A model generated the notes under the pieces. It was not told the DNA's origin, made no database searches, and saw nothing but the letters and a program-made list of their open reading frames with translations. A stretch of DNA of 5,304 nucleotides from Candidatus Solibacter sp. Lineage in GTDB: Bacteria; Acidobacteriota; Terriglobia; Bryobacterales; Bryobacteraceae. The DNA is taken from NCBI GenBank assembly GCA_017883345.1, contig JADGNT010000420.1:1-5304 (forward strand), in the 5' to 3' direction. Below are positions 1 to 5,304 of this stretch, in pieces. Position 1 is the stretch's first letter. Each line of letters opens with the position of its first letter. A program made the position numbers and the translations under genes.

Positions 1-1995
1 GAGCAACGCGATCAGGCCCAGGGCTTTGATCAGGCGGCCTTCATCGCGGCCCAGCAGGCGGCGGCTCGTGAAACTGCCGATGCCGCTCGACACCAGCATG
101 GAGAAGATCACCACGGTGAGCGCGTACGTCGGGTGTCCCAGGAAAAGCACGAACTTCTGAATCAGGCCGACCTCGATCAGAATGTAGCCCGCGCCGATGA
201 ACAGAAAGTAGACCAGGAAGCCGCGCACGCCGCGGTGGCTGGGCAGGCGGGCGCCCAGCACCAGGGGCGGCGCCAGCAGAATCAGCAGGGTGGCCACCAG
301 GCTGATGGCCATCAGGGTGAACAGCAGGGGCACGGCCTTGTTGACCTTGCGGTCGGCGGCCTCGGCGCCGCCTTGCATGAAGGCCCACAGGTCGCGGGGC
401 TGCACGGTGTAGAAGAAGAACGGGCGGTCGTCGGTGACGGGTGTGATGTCGAAGGTGTAATTGCGTTCGTAGGCGGCGGGATTGGGGCTGAGCAGCAGAT
501 CGCGGAACTGGTTGGGCAGTTGGCTGCCGGGATAGTAGATGGGCTGCTGCACGCCGGCGGCGAAGATGGCGCGGGCGCGCGCGATATCCGCGGGCGGAAA
601 CGGCTGGCGCGCAATCAGCACGGTGTCCAGCGCGCCGAAGCCCTGGGTGGAACCCTGGCGCGAGACGATGACGTGACGCCACGGCTCTTTTTCGCCGATC
701 TGGCCCAGCGCGTCGATGGCCAGCGAGATCAGACGCAGGGATTCGCGCGGCGGATCGAAGCCCCATCGGGTGATGGCGAGCACGCCATCGTCGGTCAGGT
801 GCAGCAGATAATCGCGGAAGGCGTCGCTGGTGTAGAGGTTGTTTTCGGAGAGGGCGAACGCGCCGGCGGCAGTGGCGGCCCAGGTATCGACTAAGGTGGC
901 TTGCACCACTTGGTATTTCTCGTCGCTGCGGCGCACGAAGCTGCGGCCGTCCTCCACGAAAAGGTGAACCTCGGGGCGCAAATAGAGGCCGTTGCTGAGC
1001 CCGGCGAAGCGATCGCGCATGATGGTGTCGGCGATGATGCCGTTGATTTCGACGGCGGTGACATCGGTGCTGCCGCTATAGAGGGCGCGGGCCACATCCC
1101 ACCCGCCGCCGGGTCCGACGATCAGGGTTTTGGCGCCGGGGCGGATGGCATAGGGGAGCGCGGGGCCTTGCAGGGTGAGGTCGCGGCGGTCGTCAGGGGT
1201 GAGGTTGGCGAGATCGAATTTCGCGATGGAGGTGGCGGCGTCGGCATCGATGACGATGTTGTGGCTGCCATCGGCCTGACGGACGATGCCGATGCGCGAA
1301 AGATCGTTCCACGTGGTGAAGATCTCATTGGCGATTGCCTGCCCCTTGGCGTGGCGGATGGTCAGCACGGGGTGCTTGTGGTTGTAGACCAGGAAGGCGA
1401 CCAGGGCGAGAGCCAGGGCGACGCTGCCGGCGCGCCCGCTGACCGACCCCGCCAGGCTGTGCCAGATGGCGGCGGCGGCGGCGAAGGTGACGGCGGCGGC
1501 GATCACCGTGTCCGGACCGCCCACCAGCTTGAGCAACGGCAAAAGGAGAAGGCATCCAGCGGCGGCGCCGGCGAGGTCGAAGAAGTAGACCCGGTTGACC
1601 TGCTGGATGGTCTCGCCGATGGCCAGCGAGACGATGGCGCCGGCGGTGAAGAAGGGCAGGGCGGTGGTGAAGTAGACCAGGGCCAGGTCCCAATTGGAGA
1701 GATTGTCTCCCTGAGCGAGGAGGACGGCAAGCGCCAGGATGACGAGCAGGCTATTGACGGCGCTGAGACGCCCCAGGCGGGTGAACAGCGGGGCCTTCCA
1801 AGTGGCCACCACATAGGAAAACACGCCGCCCAGTCCCAATCCGAAGAGCGCGATGGAGATGGCGAGGAAGGCGAAGTGGTAGTAGAACACCACCGAGAAA
1901 ATACGCGTGAGGGCGAGTTCCAACAGCAGGGTCGCCATGGTGGTGAGAGCGACGCACAGGTAGACCTCACGCGATTGAGCGGAGTGTGGTTTCAC
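1..1995 (-). CDS. Multi-spanning membrane protein with spermidine-synthase/methyltransferase-like domain (3' end beyond window)
   Basis: The frame is open for 665 codons and runs off the left edge without a stop. Residues about 11-204 contain six or seven hydrophobic segments. Residues about 285-545 form a Rossmann-type domain with a glycine-rich GPGGGWD loop (294-300), an acidic VEIN turn (Glu316) and VEDGRS (Asp349), the usual SAM or decarboxylated-SAM contacts in the SpeE-like fold. About three more hydrophobic segments follow (555-645). This architecture matches proteins annotated as spermidine synthases with membrane domains. The canonical catalytic DxxD reads T367-L-V-D370 by my hand alignment, so true aminopropyl transfer is doubtful and the substrate is unknown. 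I chose GTG at 1995 because it keeps the whole first membrane segment. There is no clear Shine-Dalgarno site; TTG at 2004 and ATG at 1938 are alternatives, the latter cutting the first helix. The gene lies 44 bases downstream of the exported protein gene on the same strand, so it is probably co-transcribed. Confidence 0.88.
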   Translation of the reverse strand, partial: MKPHSAQSREVYLCVALTTMATLLLELALTRIFSVVFYYHFAFLAISIALFGLGLGGVFSYVVATWKAPLFTRLGRLSAVNSLLVILALAVLLAQGDNLSNWDLALVYFTTALPFFTAGAIVSLAIGETIQQVNRVYFFDLAGAAAGCLLLLPLLKLVGGPDTVIAAAVTFAAAAAIWHSLAGSVSGRAGSVALALALVAFLVYNHKHPVLTIRHAKGQAIANEIFTTWNDLSRIGIVRQADGSHNIVIDADAATSIAKFDLANLTPDDRRDLTLQGPALPYAIRPGAKTLIVGPGGGWDVARALYSGSTDVTAVEINGIIADTIMRDRFAGLSNGLYLRPEVHLFVEDGRSFVRRSDEKYQVVQATLVDTWAATAAGAFALSENNLYTSDAFRDYLLHLTDDGVLAITRWGFDPPRESLRLISLAIDALGQIGEKEPWRHVIVSRQGSTQGFGALDTVLIARQPFPPADIARARAIFAAGVQQPIYYPGSQLPNQFRDLLLSPNPAAYERNYTFDITPVTDDRPFFFYTVQPRDLWAFMQGGAEAADRKVNKAVPLLFTLMAISLVATLLILLAPPLVLGARLPSHRGVRGFLVYFLFIGAGYILIEVGLIQKFVLFLGHPTYALTVVIFSMLVSSGIGSFTSRRLLGRDEGRLIKALGLIALL

Positions 1996-2039
1996 GGATG
2001 TCAACTTTAATGGTAGTGGGTGGCGGCGAACCCGCGCTA

Positions 2040-3815
2040 CTACTGAATGAAGATCAGCACGGAATTGCTAGTCGAATTGCCGAACGCGAGGCTCACGTAG
2101 ACGTTGCCTTTGGGCGCATTGTCTGGAATCGTCACATTAACCTGGTACAGGCCCGCGTAGGTCGGGGTGAGACCGGCGAACGACGGGATGGCGGTGGGGC
2201 TGCCGACGCCGCCGCCAAACGTGACCACCGGCGTGGATGTCAGGCGGGCAAACGGTTCGACCGAGGGTGCGGGTTGCCCGGTCGCGACATAGGGGCTGGT
2301 CGGTCCCAACCCGATGGCCCAAAGCGTCAGTGAGTCGCCCGCTTTGGCCGGGTGAGTGGTCACGCCTGGCCAGGACCCAGTGGGCATGGGCCGGCTGTAA
2401 TCCGGGAAGGTGATAACGCCGTACAGACCGAGACCAACGAGCAGTCGCGGCGCGCGTGAAGCGATGTCCACCGTTACCAGATTGCTGACCTGTCCGTCCT
2501 GCCGCTTGACTTGAACCAGCGACGTTCCAATGGGCGCATCGGTGGGAATCTGACAGGCGATCTGACCGTAGAGGGTGTAATACAGCGGCAGCGGCTGGCC
2601 GTTGAAGAGGACTTGCGTATCGCTGAGCTGGGTCGAGAGGGGCGGCGCACCGGCTTGCACGAAATCCTTGGCGGACAACTGCTGCCCTTTGACGACCGCA
2701 ATATCGCCTGGAGCCACCGGGTCGCCGGGAACGAACGTCGCGTTGTCTTGCACGCCCTGGAAATCCACTACGGGCGGTCCGGCGCTGATCACTTCCAGTT
2801 CCACCTTCACCGTAAGGCTGGTGGTATCGCCGAGCGCGCCCGCGTAGGCGGCGGCATTCGAAGTGAAGGTGATGCCGTCCTGGTAGATTCCAGGCGCCAG
2901 CGTCTTGGCATTGATCGTGACCAGAACCCCATCGGGTATCAAGCCGCCGCCCGGGTATGGCGCGGCGGTGATCCAGGCGGCGCCGGACGTCTTCGCGTCC
3001 TGCACATGCAGCGTTCCCTGCCCCAAATTGGCGAGCGAGATGGCGGTGGTGTAGACCGGCGCGCCTTGCGCCAGGCGGACGCGGAGACGGTCGACGGACG
3101 CTTGGGCAATCGGCTGCGTGGTCACGCGCATGGTGACCTGGATGGTCTGGTTGTCCGGGGTGAAGCTGGAACCCGAGGTGGTGATGGTGGCGGGGTAGGT
3201 TCCCTGCCCCATGCCGGCGGTGGGCGCGAAGTGGACCCGATAAGGATACGAGAAGCGGAAGCTGCCGGTGCCGTCGAGCGCGAGCGAGAGCCACGGGCCG
3301 CCATCGTTGGTTTTGACCGTGGCGCCGAGCTGGCCGTTGGTGGAGAAGCCCAGATCGCGGGTGGCGCCGGGAGCGACGTAGACATCCAGGCTGGAGGGTA
3401 CGGCGCCGCCGATCTGTACCGTGACGGTGATGGTCTGGGGCGCGTCGACGGCGTTGGGGTCGCTCACCGTGACGATGCCGGTGGCGGTTCCAGCGGGCAG
3501 CGCGGAGGTGTTCAAGGTGAACTGGAGCGGGATGCAGAGACCGCTCCGACCGCTCTGCGACGAGCAGGCGCGCTGCGCGCCGGCGGGAGAGGGAACAATC
3601 CAAGGCACGGATGAAGAAGGGGTGCTCAGGTTGAGCGTACCGTCGGCAGCGTTATACGCCTCCACGGTCTGTGCGCTGCCGTTGGCGCCCTGGGCGATGG
3701 AGACTGGCCCGACGGTGGACGATACCAGGCGCAACCGGGGAGCGGCGCTGAGACCCGCCGCGCAAAGAAAACCCGCCGCAGCCAGCGCCGCGGCGCCTTT
3801 ATGGATCAGACCCAC
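2040..3815 (-). CDS. Exported beta-repeat protein with TIGR03437-type C-terminal domain
   Basis: This 591-residue protein has a Sec-type signal peptide: Lys6, a hydrophobic core at 8-22 and likely cleavage after LSA (22-24). Three similar modules of about 100 residues follow (roughly 28-137, 139-232 and 241-342). Each has a central Trp (PWIV, PWLS, AWIT) and later an APG/AGT-type turn before a strand ending in alternating Val/Thr, resembling BACON or Ig-like beta sandwiches. Residues about 349-590 match the TIGR03437 domain typical of Solibacter-like Acidobacteriota, including GQIACQIP (417-424), GQVSNLV (441-447) and a terminal NSVLIF strand. The function of that domain is not known; a cell-surface or secreted role is inferred. 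The first module carries a Cys84-Cys94 loop that could form a disulfide. Translation starts at GTG 3815, overlapping the nuoA stop by 10 bases and preceded by AAGGGAG seven bases away. It ends with two consecutive TAG codons. No catalytic motif is evident. Confidence 0.9.
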   Translation of the reverse strand: MGLIHKGAAALAAAGFLCAAGLSAAPRLRLVSSTVGPVSIAQGANGSAQTVEAYNAADGTLNLSTPSSSVPWIVPSPAGAQRACSSQSGRSGLCIPLQFTLNTSALPAGTATGIVTVSDPNAVDAPQTITVTVQIGGAVPSSLDVYVAPGATRDLGFSTNGQLGATVKTNDGGPWLSLALDGTGSFRFSYPYRVHFAPTAGMGQGTYPATITTSGSSFTPDNQTIQVTMRVTTQPIAQASVDRLRVRLAQGAPVYTTAISLANLGQGTLHVQDAKTSGAAWITAAPYPGGGLIPDGVLVTINAKTLAPGIYQDGITFTSNAAAYAGALGDTTSLTVKVELEVISAGPPVVDFQGVQDNATFVPGDPVAPGDIAVVKGQQLSAKDFVQAGAPPLSTQLSDTQVLFNGQPLPLYYTLYGQIACQIPTDAPIGTSLVQVKRQDGQVSNLVTVDIASRAPRLLVGLGLYGVITFPDYSRPMPTGSWPGVTTHPAKAGDSLTLWAIGLGPTSPYVATGQPAPSVEPFARLTSTPVVTFGGGVGSPTAIPSFAGLTPTYAGLYQVNVTIPDNAPKGNVYVSLAFGNSTSNSVLIFIQ

Positions 3816-4162
3816 TCGAGGGCTCCCTTCTTATACGCCCAGATGTAACCGACGGCCAGAATGACCAGGAACACCGCCACTTCGGCTACGCCAAACCATT
3901 GTAACTGGCGGTATCGGACGGCCCAGGGGAATAAGAAGACGGTCTCAACGTCGAAGATTACAAAGAGGATGGCGATGATGTAGAAACGGACGGTGTAGCG
4001 TCCGCGGGAATCCGACGCGGCTTTGATGCCGCATTCGTAGGCCTCCAGTTTGACCGCGAAGGGCGCCGAAGGGCGGATCAGTTTCGCAGCCATAATGACG
4101 ACCACCGGAAAGCAAATCGCAATTGCCAAAAAAATGAAAATCGGGATGTAGCCGCTTGGCAT
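3806..4162 (-). CDS. nuoA: NADH-quinone oxidoreductase subunit A (complex I)
   Basis: The 118-residue product has the normal length for NuoA, a small subunit in the membrane arm of proton-pumping complex I next to the quinone-binding region. Three hydrophobic helices are visible at about 5-27, 60-80 and 88-109. Family signatures include YECG (42-45) in the long loop between helices 1 and 2 (the conserved Cys corresponds to the ND3 loop cysteine), RYTVRFY (55-61), FDVE (70-73) and FPWAV (78-82). ATG at 4162 gives a start directly before helix 1, as in homologues; the frame stays open upstream but the residues there are not NuoA-like. There is no Shine-Dalgarno site, and an extended -10 element ends six bases upstream. 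Unusually, the following gene encodes a secreted protein, not nuoB, and the gene on the other side is divergent. The remaining subunits must therefore be elsewhere if they exist. Confidence 0.95.
   Translation of the reverse strand: MPSGYIPIFIFLAIAICFPVVVIMAAKLIRPSAPFAVKLEAYECGIKAASDSRGRYTVRFYIIAILFVIFDVETVFLFPWAVRYRQLQWFGVAEVAVFLVILAVGYIWAYKKGALEWV
3823..3829 (-). promoter_or_regulatory. Ribosome binding site inside nuoA for the exported-protein gene
   Basis: On the minus strand AAGGGAG lies seven bases before the GTG at 3815. It supports this GTG start, as the frame has no ATG near the signal peptide. Because the site lies within the last codons of nuoA, the two genes can be translationally coupled. 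It is the only well-placed Shine-Dalgarno site in the leftward cluster. Confidence 0.7.
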
Positions 4163-4168
4163 GGCAAC

Positions 4169-4177
4169 ACTATAACA
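4169..4177 (-). promoter_or_regulatory. Extended -10 promoter element for nuoA, probably leaderless
   Basis: On the minus strand the sequence reads TGTTATAGT, a TGn extended -10 followed by TATAGT (five of six matches to TATAAT). The hexamer ends six bases before the nuoA ATG, so transcription would be expected to start at or within a base or two of the start codon. No good -35 hexamer is seen 16-18 bases further upstream, which fits an extended -10 promoter. No experimental evidence is available here. Confidence 0.5.
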
Positions 4178-4210
4178 CGCGTTCGACACGGTGCCCGTAT
4201 CCACTGTAGA

Positions 4211-4283
4211 GCGGGCGTTTCGCCTGCCATGCCGGTATTCGTACCGGCATTCTTCGAAGCACGTCGGCAAGGACGCCGACGTG
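4211..4283. repeat. REP-like element of three consecutive hairpins
   Basis: Three stem-loops follow one another in the divergent intergenic region. The first is 4211-4217 with 4221-4227, seven pairs including one G-T, loop TTT. The second is 4229-4237 with 4242-4250, nine perfect pairs around a TTCG loop. The third is 4260-4268 with 4275-4283, nine perfect pairs around AAGGAC. Such clusters of short GC-rich hairpins are typical of REP/BIME-like dispersed elements, and the CGGGCGTTTCGCCTG core resembles intergenic repeats I associate with acidobacterial-type genomes, though I could not check this. If both flanking promoters are leaderless, the element lies outside both transcripts, which argues against a role as a 5' leader structure. 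There is no T-run, so it is not an obvious intrinsic terminator. Confidence 0.6.
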
Positions 4284-4296
4284 GCAACCGGGGGTA

Positions 4297-4320
4297 CCCT
4301 CTGGGTCGCCCTCTGGGTCT
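4297..4320. repeat. Two-copy 12-base direct repeat
   Basis: CCCTCTGGGTC occurs at 4297-4307 and again at 4309-4319, giving a 12-base period with only the twelfth base differing (G, then T). It lies just beyond the hairpin element, between the nuoA and dehydrogenase promoters. It could be a small slippage duplication, or a two-site operator spaced slightly over one helical turn. Nothing in the window identifies a binding protein. Confidence 0.45.
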
Positions 4321-4386
4321 GGTCGCTCCACGGATGCGGCACGATGATCGGTCGGGAGTAGATACCGCACACTATTTGCCCCGCAC

Positions 4387-4397
4387 TACAATAGAAT
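4387..4397 (+). promoter_or_regulatory. -10-like elements just upstream of the dehydrogenase gene
   Basis: Two overlapping hexamers each match TATAAT at five of six positions: TACAAT at 4387-4392 and TAGAAT at 4392-4397. The second ends six bases before the ATG at 4404, the same spacing as at nuoA, and would give a leaderless or almost leaderless transcript. No convincing -35 hexamer was found. The only purine stretch near the start, AGG at 4400-4402, is too close to the ATG to serve as a normal ribosome binding site. Confidence 0.35.
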
Positions 4398-4403
4398 GCA
4401 GGT

Positions 4404-5126
4404 ATGGACTCACTCAACGGCAAGTACGCCATCGTCACCGGCGGCACCCGCGGTATCGGCCGCGCCATCGCCGAACGCCTGCTGCACGATGGCGCCGCCG
4501 TCGCCATCTGCGGGCGCACCCAGGCATCGGTCGACCGGGCCGTTGCCGGAATGCAGCCTTTCGGCAGAATCTTCGGAACGGCAGCCGATATCAGCCAGGT
4601 GGAAGGCGCCCGCGCGCTCTTCGCCGCCGTCGACGCCGAGTTCGGCGGACTCGACATCCTGGTCAATAACGCCGGTCAGGCCCGCTTCAAAAAAGTGGGG
4701 GAGATGACGCCCGAGGAATGGCACCTCAACATCGATCTCAATCTCAACGGGGCATTCTACTGCGCCCACGAGGCGCTGGCCCGTTTCGCCACCCGCGGCG
4801 GCGGATTCATCGTCAACATCTCCAGCCTCGCCGCGCGCAACGCCTTCAGCGGCGGCGCCGCGTATAACGCGTCGAAATTCGGCCTCAACGGTTTTACCGA
4901 GGCGTTAATGCTCGATCACCGCCACGACAACGTGCGCGTCAGTTCCATCATGCCGGGCAGCGTCGATACCGAATTCTCCGGTACTCCGGGGAAACCCCGA
5001 CCCGCCGACACCAGTTGGATGATTGCCCCCGAGGACATCGCCGAAGCCGTATCGATGGTGTTGCGGATGCCGGCTCGCACCATGGTCAGCCGTGTCGAAA
5101 TTCGCCCTTCGCGCCCCGCAAAGTGA
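4404..5126 (+). CDS. Classical short-chain dehydrogenase/reductase (SDR), NADP(H)-type
   Basis: The 240-residue product is a complete classical SDR, a soluble Rossmann-fold oxidoreductase acting on a carbonyl or alcohol substrate. The cofactor loop TGGTRGIG is at 12-19, Asp62 is the adenine-contacting residue after strand 3, and NNAG is at 88-91. The catalytic tetrad is inferred as Asn113 (in NLNGAF), Ser141, Tyr154 and Lys158 (YNASK); Ser141 lies the usual 13 residues before Tyr154. The PG turn (184-185) that precedes the substrate loop is present. Arg16 and Arg38 (end of strand 2, no acidic residue there) favour NADP(H) over NAD(H). It ends in VEIRPSRP, as in several reductases of the 3-oxoacyl-ACP reductase-like SDR group, but the substrate cannot be told from sequence. 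ATG at 4404 places the first strand normally. It is divergent from nuoA, and a further gene follows 102 bases downstream. Confidence 0.93.
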   Translation: MDSLNGKYAIVTGGTRGIGRAIAERLLHDGAAVAICGRTQASVDRAVAGMQPFGRIFGTAADISQVEGARALFAAVDAEFGGLDILVNNAGQARFKKVGEMTPEEWHLNIDLNLNGAFYCAHEALARFATRGGGFIVNISSLAARNAFSGGAAYNASKFGLNGFTEALMLDHRHDNVRVSSIMPGSVDTEFSGTPGKPRPADTSWMIAPEDIAEAVSMVLRMPARTMVSRVEIRPSRPAK

Positions 5127-5215
5127 CGATTCGGAAACTGAATTCCGGTAGTTACATTACATTACGCTGCGCATCTCGCAACTGGCATTCAACGTGCTAG
5201 GTCGGTAATTGTGAA

Positions 5216-5221
5216 GGGGGA
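5216..5221 (+). promoter_or_regulatory. Ribosome binding site for the gene starting at 5229
   Basis: GGGGGA lies seven bases before the ATG at 5229, within a purine-rich run that begins at 5213. It favours the ATG over the in-frame GTG at 5211, which has no such site upstream. Confidence 0.5.
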
Positions 5222-5228
5222 ACGACAA

Positions 5229-5304
5229 ATGGGGCGCCTGAACCAACAACTCAATCCGGCGCAGACCGGGCTTGAGGCTGAAAAGCTGGACACGGATCTG
5301 CACA
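5229..5304 (+). CDS. Start of a hypothetical protein (cut by right window edge)
   Basis: Only 25 codons are visible. The frame begins at an ATG with a well-placed GGGGGA upstream and stays open to the edge. The visible residues begin MGRLNQQLNPAQTGLEAEK and are polar and probably helical, with no signal peptide or membrane segment, so a cytoplasmic protein is likely. An in-frame GTG at 5211 would add six residues. The gene lies 102 bases after the dehydrogenase stop on the same strand, so it may be co-transcribed or have its own promoter; I see no convincing promoter or terminator between them. I do not recognise the family and assign no function. Confidence 0.5.
   Translation, partial: MGRLNQQLNPAQTGLEAEKLDTDLH

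Noticed and set aside
133..894. A rightward open frame of 253 codons opposite the C-terminal part of the same gene.
   Set aside because: Same reasoning: Gln/Gly/His-rich, no recognisable motif, and fully covered by a coherent minus-strand protein.
1468..1482. Five tandem GGC triplets as a possible slippage tract.
   Set aside because: They encode an Ala run (172-176) in a hydrophobic segment, and triplet changes keep the frame; this is common in GC-rich genes and not a phase-variation signal.
1999..2004. A perfect TTGACA (-35 consensus) on the minus strand before the membrane protein gene.
   Set aside because: No -10-like hexamer occurs 16-18 bases downstream; it would also fall inside the coding region. 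A chance match is more likely.
901..2010. A long rightward open frame of 369 codons opposite the membrane protein gene.
   Set aside because: Its translation is compositionally odd (long runs of Gly, Asp, Glu, Gln) with no domain, whereas the minus-strand frame shows membrane helices and conserved SpeE-like motifs. Open antisense frames are expected in GC-rich codon-biased DNA.
2511..3614. A rightward 367-codon open frame opposite the exported protein gene.
   Set aside because: Arg/Gly-rich shadow translation; the minus-strand frame has a signal peptide, repeats and a recognisable C-terminal domain.
3750..3815. Possible lipoprotein signal around Cys18 of the exported protein.
   Set aside because: The residues before the cysteine are GFL, not the small residues needed at -1 in a lipobox; an ordinary signal peptidase I site after LSA fits better.
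4163..4666. Upstream extension of the nuoA frame by 168 codons into the dehydrogenase gene.
   Set aside because: The added residues are not NuoA-like, run antisense to the conserved SDR motifs, and NuoA is normally about 118-120 residues starting just before helix 1.
5132..5147. Small hairpin after the dehydrogenase gene as a terminator.
   Set aside because: Only a five-pair stem with a six-base loop and no following T-run; too weak for an intrinsic terminator.
5152..5166. Short period-5 repeat (TTACA TTACA TTACG) ahead of the last gene.
   Set aside because: Fifteen bases only, no known role, and easily produced by chance in an AT-richer intergenic stretch.

Overview
The window looks like ordinary chromosome from a GC-rich member of the Acidobacteriota, most likely near Solibacter/Bryobacter. 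The main clue is the secreted protein at 2040-3815. Its C-terminal half matches the TIGR03437 type of domain, which is greatly expanded in that lineage. The strong third-position GC bias and the style of the membrane-bound spermidine-synthase-like protein at 1-1995 fit this. The assignment is inferred from recalled family features, not from a search.

Layout: a leftward cluster of three genes fills 1-4162. In transcription order they are nuoA (subunit A of respiratory complex I, 3806-4162), a 591-residue exported protein with three tandem beta-sandwich-like repeats and a TIGR03437-type C-terminus (2040-3815), and a large multi-spanning protein with a central spermidine-synthase/methyltransferase fold (1-1995, cut by the left edge). 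nuoA and the exported protein overlap by 10 bases, and 44 bases separate the exported protein from the third gene, so the three are probably co-transcribed. No other nuo gene is visible. A rightward short-chain dehydrogenase gene (4404-5126) diverges from nuoA, and a further rightward gene starts at 5229 and leaves the window.

The 241-base divergent intergenic region (4163-4403) is the most structured non-coding part. Each flanking gene has a -10-like hexamer ending exactly six bases before its ATG and no convincing Shine-Dalgarno sequence, which suggests leaderless or nearly leaderless transcripts in both directions. Between these promoters lie three consecutive hairpins (4211-4283), the middle one a 9-bp perfect stem with a TTCG loop, followed by a two-copy 12-base direct repeat (4297-4320). 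This resembles a REP-like dispersed intergenic element.

I see no CRISPR array, rRNA, tRNA, insertion sequence or phage gene. There is no clear new system. The points most worth a second look are nuoA isolated from the rest of its operon and joined to a secreted protein, the apparent loss of one catalytic aspartate in the spermidine-synthase-like protein, and the hairpin element.
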